A DNA stretch of 64,000 nucleotides, taken from assembly GCA_910577275.1 (NCBI GenBank), contig CAJTMW010000009.1:50653-114652 (forward strand), given 5' to 3'. The position numbers and the translations under genes are program-made. Below are positions 8,574-17,086 of this stretch, piece after piece. Position 1 is the stretch's first letter. Every line of letters begins with the position of its first letter. The DNA comes from an uncultured Lachnospiraceae bacterium (lineage in GTDB: Bacteria; Bacillota; Clostridia; Lachnospirales; Lachnospiraceae). Below the pieces are notes generated by a model that saw only the letters and a program-made list of their open reading frames with translations, was not told the origin of the DNA and ran no database searches.

Positions 8574-8990
8574 ATGAGTAGGAAAATAATCCGTGTTGGG
8601 GATACAGCATCTTTTTCAAAGACATTGACAGAAACCGATGTATATAATTTCGCAGGAATATGTGGTGACTTTAACCCGGTACACGTAGATAAAGAGACAG
8701 CAGCGTATTCCAAATTTGGTAAGCAGGTCTGTCATGGGATGCTTGTAGCATCTTTTATTTCAACTGTGTTGGGAATGTATCTTCCGGGACCAGGAACGAT
8801 ATATTTAACCCAGACGTTGCGATGGGATGCGCCAGTTTACATTGGGGATACTATTACAGCTACAGTTACGGTAGAAAAAAAAGAATTGAATATTGTGACA
8901 TTAGAAACAATCGTAAGAAACCAAAAGAAGAAACAGGTAGTTATTGGTACAGCGACAGTGATGGTATCAAGTGAAGACAGAACAGAATAA
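8574..8990 (+). CDS. MaoC-family hot-dog dehydratase, (R)-specific enoyl-CoA hydratase-like
   Basis: 138 aa, one hot-dog domain of the size of PhaJ. The hydratase-2 motif is clear: FAGICGDFNPVHVD with the catalytic Asp and His, and CHGMLVASFIS. Members hydrate trans-enoyl-CoA or act on similar thioesters. Such a gene is unexpected in a surface-glycan operon; it may prepare an acyl group (for example a hydroxyacyl-CoA) for the acyltransferase just upstream, or use a non-CoA substrate. AAAGGAAG precedes the ATG. It lies 29 bp before the phosphoramidate block. Confidence 0.8.
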   Translation: MSRKIIRVGDTASFSKTLTETDVYNFAGICGDFNPVHVDKETAAYSKFGKQVCHGMLVASFISTVLGMYLPGPGTIYLTQTLRWDAPVYIGDTITATVTVEKKELNIVTLETIVRNQKKKQVVIGTATVMVSSEDRTE

Positions 8991-9019
8991 ACAGCGTTTG
9001 TATAGTTAGAGGAAATAAT

Positions 9020-11362
9020 ATGAACAATCTGGGAACAAAGGCAGAAACTCTGAAATTAATTTATCAGAAGCTGGAAAATGCAAGTGTGTTGCCACAATAT
9101 ACTTTCACTGTAGATGAATGGGAAGATAATAAAAAAATAGTATTAGACGAATTCTCGGGTTTGGATTGGAACGGGTGTGTCATTATAAGAAGTAGTTCAT
9201 TGGCGGAAGATACAGAACAGAGTTCTCAGGCTGGGAAATATATATCAATTGCGAATGTTTCAGGAGAATCAGAGTTCCAAAGTGCAGTGGAGAGAGTTAT
9301 CAGTTCATATGATGATAATAATGGTGAAAATCAGATATTGGTGCAGCCAATGCTGTCAGACGTGAAAATGTGCGGCGTTGCGTTTACAATGGACCCAAAT
9401 ACTTTGGGAAACTATTATGTAGTTAATTATGACGATAGTGGTTCCACATCAGTGATTACCTCAGGATGGGGGGGGCAAAACAGGCTATTTTACAAATTCA
9501 AACGTGATGAAAAAAAAGGCAGCATTAAGCAATATGAACTAATGGAACGGCTTTGCAAGGCATTAAGTGAATTAGAAGATTTTTTTGAGAAGGAAAACTT
9601 GGATGTAGAATTTGCTTTTACCGAAGATAATTTACTTTATATCCTACAGGTAAGAAGCTTGTGCCTTCAGGGCAATCCGGTTGATGGGAAACAACAAAAA
9701 CTGGAATTGGAACGAATTGAAAAAAAGATAAGGGAGGCACAGAGCAAAAAACCTTTTTTGTGTGGAAAGACAACGATATATAGTGTTATGACCGACTGGA
9801 ATCCAGCCGAGATGATAGGAATTCGTCCTAAGCCATTAGCTTTGTCTCTTTATCAGGAAATTATTACGAACAGTGTATGGGCGTATCAGAGAGATAATTA
9901 TGGTTATCGCAATTTACGAAGCTTTCCGCTAATGATTGATTTTGGCGGGTTGCCTTATATTGATATCAGAGTTAGCTTTAATTCGTTTGTACCGGCTGAG
10001 TTAGAGGATGAACTTAGCGAAAAATTAGTAAATTATTATATAGACAGGCTGGTTGAAAATCCTGAAAAACATGATAAGGCAGAGTTTGATATTGTATTTT
10101 CGTGCTATACACTTGATTTACCTGAAAGAATACAGATTTTAAAAAAATTTGGTTTCTCGCAAACAGAGATTGAAAAAATTACTGATGCGCTTAGGAATGT
10201 GACGAATCAGATTATCGACCATGAAGATGGTTTATGGAGAAAAGACTATGAAAAAATACAAAAGTTAAATGAACGATATAATAAAATTGTAGAAAGTGAT
10301 TTAGGCGCCTTAGAAAAGGTATATTGGCTAATTGAAGACTGTAAACGCTATGGTACATTGCCTTTCGCAGGCTTGGCAAGGGGGGCGTTTATTGCGGTTC
10401 AAATATTACAGTCTTTTATGGCCTGCGGGATTATTTCAAAATCAGATTATGATATGTTCATGAGTGAGGTGAATACTGTAAGCTCTGATATGAATTTGGA
10501 TTTTCAAAAACTTCCGAAATCAGAGTTTATTAAAAAATATGGACATTTAAGGCCAGGTACTTATGACATTACTTCATTACGATATGATGAAGCACCGGAA
10601 ATGTATTTTGACTGGAAAGAAAAAAATTATGATAACAAGAAAAAAGGAATATTCAGGCTTTCTTTGTTACAGATGAATCAACTGAAAGGGAGACTGCATG
10701 AAAATGGAATAGGAAATGATTTGCTTGAATTGATGGATTTCATTAAGACTGTTATAGAGGGACGGGAATATGCAAAATTTGCATTTACCAGAAATTTGAG
10801 TAAGGCGATACAGCTGATAGGAGAAATAGGACAGCGGGAAGGAATATCAAAAGAAGATTGTGCATTTATTGATTTCCATACCATTTATAATTTGTATATA
10901 TCTACAGGAGATATTCGTCATGAATTTTTGACTTCAATACGGAGAGGAAAACAGAGTTATGGAATGACACAGTCAATTATATTGCCGCCATTGATTATCA
11001 ATACCCAGGATATAATGCAGTTTTATTATCCCAATTCAGAGCCGAGTTTTATAACTTCTGGCAAGGTTAAAGGAAAGATTTGCATTTTAGATGGGCAGGA
11101 GTTACGGGTGAGTAAAGAGGAAATAGACGATAGGATAGTTTTGATACCAAGTGCAGACCCGGGATATGACTGGATTTTTTCCCATAGAGTCAGGGGATTT
11201 ATTACAATGTATGGCGGAGCAAATTCTCATATGGCAATTCGTGCCGGTGAGCTTTCAATTCCGGCAGCAATAGGAGTAGGCTCAAAGGATTTTGAAAAAT
11301 ATAGGAAATGTATAATGTTGGAAATTAATGCTCAGGAAAAATTGATTAGAATTTTAAAATGA
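9020..11362 (+). CDS. L-glutamine kinase-like PEP-synthase family enzyme (Cj1418-like)
   Basis: 780 aa. The N-terminal about 220 residues are a PPDK/PEP-synthase ATP-grasp domain (IIRSSSLAEDTEQSSQAGKY; LVQPML; AFTMDPNT). The C-terminal end is the phosphohistidine swivel domain, GGANSHMAIRAGELSIPAAIG, with the catalytic His at 737. The PEP/pyruvate-binding barrel of true PEP synthase is absent. In C. jejuni Cj1418 has this layout and phosphorylates the amide of L-glutamine using ATP, giving AMP and phosphate. The identity is supported by the downstream genes, which match the other three phosphoramidate enzymes. Alternative: another ATP-dependent dikinase such as rifampin phosphotransferase-like. 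Confidence 0.8.
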   Translation: MNNLGTKAETLKLIYQKLENASVLPQYTFTVDEWEDNKKIVLDEFSGLDWNGCVIIRSSSLAEDTEQSSQAGKYISIANVSGESEFQSAVERVISSYDDNNGENQILVQPMLSDVKMCGVAFTMDPNTLGNYYVVNYDDSGSTSVITSGWGGQNRLFYKFKRDEKKGSIKQYELMERLCKALSELEDFFEKENLDVEFAFTEDNLLYILQVRSLCLQGNPVDGKQQKLELERIEKKIREAQSKKPFLCGKTTIYSVMTDWNPAEMIGIRPKPLALSLYQEIITNSVWAYQRDNYGYRNLRSFPLMIDFGGLPYIDIRVSFNSFVPAELEDELSEKLVNYYIDRLVENPEKHDKAEFDIVFSCYTLDLPERIQILKKFGFSQTEIEKITDALRNVTNQIIDHEDGLWRKDYEKIQKLNERYNKIVESDLGALEKVYWLIEDCKRYGTLPFAGLARGAFIAVQILQSFMACGIISKSDYDMFMSEVNTVSSDMNLDFQKLPKSEFIKKYGHLRPGTYDITSLRYDEAPEMYFDWKEKNYDNKKKGIFRLSLLQMNQLKGRLHENGIGNDLLELMDFIKTVIEGREYAKFAFTRNLSKAIQLIGEIGQREGISKEDCAFIDFHTIYNLYISTGDIRHEFLTSIRRGKQSYGMTQSIILPPLIINTQDIMQFYYPNSEPSFITSGKVKGKICILDGQELRVSKEEIDDRIVLIPSADPGYDWIFSHRVRGFITMYGGANSHMAIRAGELSIPAAIGVGSKDFEKYRKCIMLEINAQEKLIRILK

Positions 11363-11374
11363 TGAGGAAACATA

Positions 11375-12622
11375 ATGATACGGGATGTAAATCAAGTAGA
11401 AGAAAATCTCAAAATGAAGAAATTAGTACCATGGATTGATTTGACACCAAGAAAAGAATCGTACGCCAATAAAAAAATTAATGTTGTGTTTCATATTGGT
11501 ACTGCAACAGAACATTGGAGTTCTGTGAAGCCGCTATATGACAGCTTTTTAGAAGATAAGAAATACAATGTGTTAGTGGTGCCGGCAAATTCGCCTCACA
11601 TTGAAGAAGATGCGAAACGAATATTACGAGATAATGTTCCAATAGCAAAAGAAGTTGAATTATCTGAGAGTATAGTTCCGGATATTGTGATAGCTAGCGG
11701 GTTTGGATACAATGAACCATATGAACTTCCAACTATTAAAATTTTTGGAAAAGCAAAGATGACAGTTGGAATATTTAGTAAATTAGTTGATTTTGATATA
11801 TGTGGAACACCAGAAAAATATTATGAATATTTTGGCACCAATAGTCGAGTAGCACATTGTGATTACTGCCTTGCAGATACATCCTTACATAAGCGATTGA
11901 TAGAAGATACGAATGAAATACGTAGAAATAAGCTGATAGAAATGGGGCATCCCAAATTTGACAGAGTTTTTCTATCAACAAAAGAAAAATTTTATCCATC
12001 AAACTGGAAAAAATTAGAGGGAAGAAAGGTAGTATTGTGGGCGCCTGTTCATGGAGTATATAACAAAAAGGTTCAGTGGTGGTATACGGTTGATGTCTAT
12101 GCAAATCGCATTATTAAATATGCATCGGAGCATAAAAAGGTTGGATTAATAATTCGTTTGCAAAATATGCTTATATGGGAGCTTATAGAACAGGGAATTT
12201 GGAGTTATAGAGATATCGAAGCGTTAAAAGGTTTTTGCGAAAGGTCAGAAAATATTATTTTTGATGATGGGGATTCTTATATACCGGCTTATTCGATAAT
12301 GGATGGCGTAATCACTGACAATAGATGCTCTGTTGAGCATACAGCATTTCCAACGTTAAAGCCTATTTGCATTTTATATAGAAATGATATGGAACTTGGA
12401 AGTGATACACAGGATTTAAAAGAAATTCTTTATTCAGCACATAATCTGGATGATATAGATAAGTTTTACGAGATGATAGTCCAGGGAAATGACCCTATGC
12501 TTGATATTAGAAAAAGGAAAATGAATAGTTTTGTCAAGAATTTTGACGGGAAAAATACAGAGAGAATAAAGGAATTCATTGAAGAAAAATTCTATGATAA
12601 ATGGGTATTAAAGGAATGTTAA
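11375..12622 (+). CDS. TagB/TagF-like CDP-dependent transferase, candidate phosphoramidate transferase
   Basis: 415 aa. A GT-B-like protein related to CDP-glycerol glycerophosphotransferases: VVLWAPVHG matches the L-x-APTWR strand, and MDGVITDNRCSVEHTAFPTLKP matches the ITDYSS...F-x-x-KP donor-site region, with Ser-Ser replaced by Cys-Ser. It lies inside the phosphoramidate block between the glutamine kinase and a methyltransferase. Because the pathway ends in a CDP-linked phosphoramidate, a CDP-using transferase here is a good candidate for moving the group onto the glycan. That role is inference; polyol-phosphate transfer is the alternative. Confidence 0.6.
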   Translation: MIRDVNQVEENLKMKKLVPWIDLTPRKESYANKKINVVFHIGTATEHWSSVKPLYDSFLEDKKYNVLVVPANSPHIEEDAKRILRDNVPIAKEVELSESIVPDIVIASGFGYNEPYELPTIKIFGKAKMTVGIFSKLVDFDICGTPEKYYEYFGTNSRVAHCDYCLADTSLHKRLIEDTNEIRRNKLIEMGHPKFDRVFLSTKEKFYPSNWKKLEGRKVVLWAPVHGVYNKKVQWWYTVDVYANRIIKYASEHKKVGLIIRLQNMLIWELIEQGIWSYRDIEALKGFCERSENIIFDDGDSYIPAYSIMDGVITDNRCSVEHTAFPTLKPICILYRNDMELGSDTQDLKEILYSAHNLDDIDKFYEMIVQGNDPMLDIRKRKMNSFVKNFDGKNTERIKEFIEEKFYDKWVLKEC

Positions 12623-12664
12623 AAGGCTAAGGTAGTACAACCAAAAAGACAGGAGAAAGCAAAT

Positions 12665-13414
12665 ATGAAAACAGAATGGGATTACACAGATTTAGCGCAG
12701 GCATATTTAAAAAGACCTGATTATGCGCAAAGCGCAATAGATAAGATGTTAGCAATTTCAAATGTACAAGAAGGGGATTTTGTCTGTGATGTTGGCGCTG
12801 GGGCAGCGCATTTGACTTTGAAGCTGGCGGAAAGAGGATTATGTATATATGCAGTGGAGCCTAATGATGCAATGCGTACAAATGGCATTAAAAGAACGAA
12901 GCAGTATAAAAATGTGCATTGGTTTGAGGGAGTTGGCGAGAATACAGGAATGCAGGATAATAAGTTTCATCTTGTGACCTTTGGATCTTCTTTTAATGTA
13001 TGTGACCGTCAGGAAGCACTGAAAGAAACAAAGCGGATTCTGAAAAAAGAAGGCTGGTTTGCGTGTATGTGGAATCATAGAGATTTATCTGATGAACTTC
13101 AAAGTGACATCGAGAGCATACTAAAGGAACAGATTGCAGGTTATAGTTATGGTACAAGGCGCGAAGACCAGACAGAGGTTATTGAGCAAAGCGAATTGTT
13201 TAAGGAAGTGATTTATGTAGAAGGGACTGTAATACATGAGATATTAGCGGAAGACTTTATTGAAGGATGGAAATCTCATGGAACAGTACAACGTCAATCT
13301 AAAGATAAATTTGATTTTATTAATTCAGAGATACGAAAAGCAGTTGAAGCCAGGGGAAAAAAATATATCAAAGTACCATATACAACAAGAATTTGGATGG
13401 CGCAGGCAAAATGA
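12665..13414 (+). CDS. Class I SAM-dependent methyltransferase, candidate phosphoramidate O-methyltransferase
   Basis: 249 aa. SAM motif I is CDVGAGAAHLTLKLAERG (from residue 41), followed by an acidic strand end AVEPND. The fold is the UbiE/MenG type with no membrane segment. In C. jejuni two small methyltransferase genes (cj1419, cj1420) lie in the phosphoramidate block and are thought to make the O-methyl group. This gene is in the matching position, 12 bp before the GATase gene, so the same role is proposed; sugar O-methylation cannot be excluded. RBS AGGAGAAAG. Confidence 0.65.
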   Translation: MKTEWDYTDLAQAYLKRPDYAQSAIDKMLAISNVQEGDFVCDVGAGAAHLTLKLAERGLCIYAVEPNDAMRTNGIKRTKQYKNVHWFEGVGENTGMQDNKFHLVTFGSSFNVCDRQEALKETKRILKKEGWFACMWNHRDLSDELQSDIESILKEQIAGYSYGTRREDQTEVIEQSELFKEVIYVEGTVIHEILAEDFIEGWKSHGTVQRQSKDKFDFINSEIRKAVEARGKKYIKVPYTTRIWMAQAK

Positions 13415-13426
13415 GGTGTCGGATAA

Positions 13427-14023
13427 GTGAAAACGGTAGTATATACGCAAAGGGTTGAAATTGTAAAGAGCTACGGGGAAAGAAGGGACTGTGCAGACCA
13501 AAACATTCCATATTTTATACAAAGATGCGGATATCTTCCGGTTCCTATGCCTAATATATGGGATGTTACAAAGGAAATATTAATGTCTATAAAGCCGTCG
13601 GGAATCATATTGACAGGCGGAAATAGTCTGGCAAAGTATGGCGGAGATGCACCAGAAAGAGATGATATTGAAAAAAAACTTCTCGATTTTGCATTGGAGA
13701 ATGATATACCATTATATGGATTTTGCCGGGGAATGCAGGTGATAATAGATTATTTCGGATTTGAATTGGATGAGATAGAAGGACATGTGGCTGTACGGCA
13801 TAAACTTTTGGGAGAGGAAGAAGGGGTGGAGGTAAATAGCTTTCACAATCAGGCATGTTGTGCTGTAAAGGAACCGTTGGAAGTGTTGGCGTATACGGAA
13901 GATGGGGTAATTGAAGAAGTCTTGTATAAGAAAAAACATATTTTGGGGACAATGTGGCATCCGGAACGAGAAAATCCTATTTCAAATGGAGATATTCATC
14001 GTGTAAGAAATTTGTTTGGATAA
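13427..14023 (+). CDS. Class I glutamine amidotransferase-like hydrolase (gamma-Glu-CDP-amidate hydrolase, Cj1417-like)
   Basis: 198 aa from a GTG. Peptidase C26/class I GATase fold with GFCRGMQ (nucleophile Cys100) and MWHPE (His178, Glu180), so the triad is complete. There is no synthetase partner, so it is a free-standing hydrolase. Cj1417 of C. jejuni cleaves CDP-L-glutamine to cytidine diphosphoramidate and glutamate. Gamma-glutamyl-GABA hydrolase (PuuD) is the main alternative by sequence, but the flanking kinase and cytidylyltransferase genes support the phosphoramidate role. Confidence 0.8.
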   Translation: MKTVVYTQRVEIVKSYGERRDCADQNIPYFIQRCGYLPVPMPNIWDVTKEILMSIKPSGIILTGGNSLAKYGGDAPERDDIEKKLLDFALENDIPLYGFCRGMQVIIDYFGFELDEIEGHVAVRHKLLGEEEGVEVNSFHNQACCAVKEPLEVLAYTEDGVIEEVLYKKKHILGTMWHPERENPISNGDIHRVRNLFG

Positions 14024-14069
14024 TAAGACTGAGAAATTCGTATTTTTATTTAATAAGAAGGGAAAAGAG

Positions 14070-14846
14070 ATGAAAGTTATTATATTAGCAGCAGGTCAGG
14101 GAACCAGGCTTCGGCCACTGACAGATGACAGGCCTAAATGTTTAGTGGAGGTAAAAGGAAAAAGTATTATTGAGCGTCAGTTAGATGTGATGAAATTATG
14201 CGGAATTAAAGAGAAAGATATCATAATCGTGACAGGATATTGCGGTAATGCATTAAGTAATAGATTTAAAGATACAGAAATTTCTTTTATACAGAATGAA
14301 CAATTTGAAACGACTAATATGGTATGCTCATTAATGTGCGCAAAGGAATTATTGCAGTCAGAAAAAGACGTTATCGTTTCATATGGTGATATTATTTACG
14401 AGGAATCGGTTTTCCGTAAGGTTTTAGCAGCTAAAGATGATATATCAGTTATCGTCGATGATGGCTGGTATGAGTATTGGTCTGAGAGAAATGAAAATCC
14501 CCTGGATGACGCAGAAACCTTAATGTTTGATTCTAATGATTACTTAACCGAAATTGGACAAAAGACAACAGAGCTTGAGAAGGTACAGTCCCAATATATT
14601 GGTTTGATGCGTTTTAAAGGTACAGGACTAAAAGGAGTATTAGATTTAAGCGAGATGGCTCAGCGAAGGAGTGAACAGGGTAAAGTTCTGTGGAGAACTG
14701 ACAGGAGCTATTCTAAGATGTATATGACAGATTTACTACAGGGATTGATTGATGAAGGATATAAGCTGCGGGCAGTTCATATTCAAAGAGGGTGGTATGA
14801 AATTGATGATGGTGATGATTTGAAGGTAGTGGAATCAAAGATATGA
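14070..14846 (+). CDS. CTP:phosphoglutamine cytidylyltransferase-like NTP transferase (Cj1416-like)
   Basis: 258 aa from the ATG at 14070, which follows GAAGGGAAAAG and puts the nucleotide-binding strand MKVIILAAGQGTRLRPLT at the N-terminus; an upstream in-frame TTG at 14016 is not needed. The K-C-L-V-E-V stretch and the late YEIDDGDDL are typical of the LicC/phosphocholine cytidylyltransferase group. Cj1416 joins CTP with L-glutamine phosphate to form CDP-L-glutamine. By sequence alone phosphocholine cytidylyltransferase is possible, but no choline kinase is present and its neighbours are the hydrolase (upstream) and the CDP-amidate kinase (4-bp overlap downstream). Confidence 0.78.
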   Translation: MKVIILAAGQGTRLRPLTDDRPKCLVEVKGKSIIERQLDVMKLCGIKEKDIIIVTGYCGNALSNRFKDTEISFIQNEQFETTNMVCSLMCAKELLQSEKDVIVSYGDIIYEESVFRKVLAAKDDISVIVDDGWYEYWSERNENPLDDAETLMFDSNDYLTEIGQKTTELEKVQSQYIGLMRFKGTGLKGVLDLSEMAQRRSEQGKVLWRTDRSYSKMYMTDLLQGLIDEGYKLRAVHIQRGWYEIDDGDDLKVVESKI

Positions 14847-15385
14847 GTGCAGTTTATTGGATAACAGGACTTTCTGGTGCGGGAAAAACTACTATCGGAA
14901 AGTTGCTTTATGAGAAGTTAAAATCAGAATATCCCAATACAGTACTTCTTGATGGGGATACGTTGCGAAGAGTTTTTGGAGATGATTTGGGATACACAAA
15001 AGATGAAAGAAGAAAATGTGCCATGCGGTATTCCAGACTGTGCGATATGCTGGAAAAACAGGATATGAATGTAATTTGTTGTACCATATCGATGTTTGAT
15101 AGTGTGCGGGATTGGAATCGGGAAAATATAAATAATTATAGAGAAATTTACGTGAAGGTATCTATGGATACTCTTCAAGCCCGAGACCAAAAAGGGCTTT
15201 ATAGTGGAGATACAAAGGAGCAACAGAAAGAAGTTGTTGGAATTCATATGGATATAGAAGAGCCTAAGTGTCCTGATTTGATATTGGAAAATGATGGGAT
15301 AAGAACGCCGGAAGAACAAGTGGAAATAATAATTATGCATTATAGATTAGACGACGTATGGTTGGAGGAAAAAGATGAGAGTTAG
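14843..15385 (+). CDS. APS-kinase-like cytidine diphosphoramidate kinase (Cj1415-like)
   Basis: 180 aa. P-loop GLSGAGKTT at residues 9-17, LDGDTLR, and a lid region with the D-x-KGLY motif of adenylylsulfate kinases. Nothing for sulfate assimilation (no sulfurylase, no PAPS reductase) is nearby. In C. jejuni the paralogue Cj1415 phosphorylates the 3'-hydroxyl of cytidine diphosphoramidate; this gene would complete that pathway. It overlaps the cytidylyltransferase by 4 bp and the next glycosyltransferase by 11 bp, showing tight coupling. Confidence 0.78.
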   Translation: MSAVYWITGLSGAGKTTIGKLLYEKLKSEYPNTVLLDGDTLRRVFGDDLGYTKDERRKCAMRYSRLCDMLEKQDMNVICCTISMFDSVRDWNRENINNYREIYVKVSMDTLQARDQKGLYSGDTKEQQKEVVGIHMDIEEPKCPDLILENDGIRTPEEQVEIIIMHYRLDDVWLEEKDES

Positions 15386-16961
15386 GCTCAGGACAGCAAG
15401 ATTACGGAAGGCAAAGGAGGGATATAAGAGAATTGCTATTTACGGTGCAGGGCATATGGCAAAAAGTATATATAACGAACTAATTGAAAATGACTTTTTT
15501 GTTTCATTTTGTGTTGTAAGTAATAAAGAAGAAGGAAATGATATATTTGAAGATATACCTTTGTATGAAATTAAAGAATGCGCAGCAGAAATGAGAAAAG
15601 GTGATTTAATTACGTTGATTGCTGTTACAGAACAATATGAAAAGGAAATAGAAGAGGTATTGTTACAGTACAATATATATAACTACCTGTTTATAACTGA
15701 CTACATTAAAACAAAAACCTTTTTACAGATGGAAACAGAGGAGGAATATTTAGATGAAATTGCAGAGTGGTATGTGGAAAAGCATGGATTAGAAGTTAAA
15801 GATATCGAAGTTGCTAAGCAAAGACTGATTGAGCTGAAACATAAACAACGTAATAAAAATAAAATTGTTTTTGTGGTAGGATGGATTAGCCCCAGAACAC
15901 TAAAAATAGCGACCGCATTACGTAAAAAAGGTTATGAGATTGAGTTATTATTTTGTCCTGATATTTGGAATAGAAAAGTTTTAAGGAATAAGTTGATTAG
16001 CATAGGCGACATATGTACGGTCTGTAGCACTATTGAAGAGTTGATGTATTGTATTATTTGTTCAAGAGCAGAAGTGGTTCATTTGTTTTCCGATATTTAT
16101 CATTCAAATGTAGCATATATATTAGTTCGACAAAAAAAATTGTTTGGTAAACTTATATTTGACCAATATGACATAACAAATGAGATGTATATAGATACAT
16201 ATGTTAGTAAAGAAACGTATTTTTATGAGAAGTATTGTCTTGAGCATGTAGACGGTTTGTGTTGCAGGGGATATGAGCAAGAGTACCTTTTGGATAAAAA
16301 AGGATATAAAATTGAAGGAAAAATAATTAAGTTTTTTGATTACTGCCGTTCAGAAACGGTAAATTATTATACGGAAGATTCGCTTAAGAAAGAATTAACG
16401 TTATGTTATGCAGGTGGAATTGCGACGGAAAGAGAATGGCCTGAGGCACCATATGCCTGCCTTTTGGAGTTTGCACATATCTGTGCAAAAAATAAGTGTC
16501 ACTTTCATGTTTATCCGCCAGATTGGGATGAAATCAAATTTAATGAGTATATAGAATTAGATAAAAGGAGTGAATACTTCCATTTTCATAGGCCGGTAGA
16601 ATTTGATAAGCTAAATTTTGAACTTTCACAATACGATTATGGAGTTCATTTAATAAAGAACTGTTATTTAGATAAGGAAATAGTAGGATATAACACGCGA
16701 AATAAAGTGATTTATGGAGTCACGAATCATTTTTATGATTATTTAGATGCAGGTATTCCAATTATAGCGGCGGTGCCAGTAATGTTTGCGGATTTTTTCG
16801 AAAAGCAAGGGGTTCTTATAAAGTGGACACTGGAAGATTATGATTTTAATTTATTAAGGAAGCAGCGAGATGTATTACGTAAAAATGTATCAAAAGTAAG
16901 GGAAGAGTTAAAAGTAGATAAGCACATTGGAGAATTAATAGAGTTCTATAATTCTATATAG
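15375..16961 (+). CDS. GT-B glycosyltransferase with N-terminal Rossmann-like module
   Basis: 528 aa. Residues about 18-115 are the locus's recurring module (IAIYGAGHMAKS, then CVVSNKE). Residues about 155-520 look like a GT-B glycosyltransferase: a first half starting VFVVGWISPRTLKIATALRKKG and a second half with LCYAGGIATE and YLDAGIPIIAA. No classic E-x7-E motif is obvious, so the exact GT family is uncertain. It starts inside the kinase gene and is followed by a 125-bp gap, the first sizeable break after 4622. Confidence 0.65.
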   Translation: MRVRLRTARLRKAKEGYKRIAIYGAGHMAKSIYNELIENDFFVSFCVVSNKEEGNDIFEDIPLYEIKECAAEMRKGDLITLIAVTEQYEKEIEEVLLQYNIYNYLFITDYIKTKTFLQMETEEEYLDEIAEWYVEKHGLEVKDIEVAKQRLIELKHKQRNKNKIVFVVGWISPRTLKIATALRKKGYEIELLFCPDIWNRKVLRNKLISIGDICTVCSTIEELMYCIICSRAEVVHLFSDIYHSNVAYILVRQKKLFGKLIFDQYDITNEMYIDTYVSKETYFYEKYCLEHVDGLCCRGYEQEYLLDKKGYKIEGKIIKFFDYCRSETVNYYTEDSLKKELTLCYAGGIATEREWPEAPYACLLEFAHICAKNKCHFHVYPPDWDEIKFNEYIELDKRSEYFHFHRPVEFDKLNFELSQYDYGVHLIKNCYLDKEIVGYNTRNKVIYGVTNHFYDYLDAGIPIIAAVPVMFADFFEKQGVLIKWTLEDYDFNLLRKQRDVLRKNVSKVREELKVDKHIGELIEFYNSI

Positions 16962-17086
16962 TATTCATTTAAAAATGAATGTTGATTAAATGGTGAAGTT
17001 GTAGAATATGATATTTTGACATTTTTAAATTAAATTTTAGTGCAAAATTTTTCTCATACGTTTGAATATGGGAGGATGGTAAAAGC

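Noticed and set aside
14070..14846. Phosphocholine cytidylyltransferase LicC with LicD partners
   Set aside because: No choline kinase or choline transporter is present, and the gene is embedded in the phosphoramidate block.
9020..15385. Phosphonate biosynthesis
   Set aside because: A PEP-utilising-like protein and a CTP transferase could suggest it, but there is no PEP mutase or phosphonopyruvate decarboxylase; the GATase-like hydrolase and APS-kinase-like protein fit phosphoramidate better.
17016..17021. TTGACA in the 16962-17086 gap as a promoter
   Set aside because: No acceptable -10 occurs 16-18 bp downstream; the gap also has an 8-bp ATTCATTT hairpin but no T-run.
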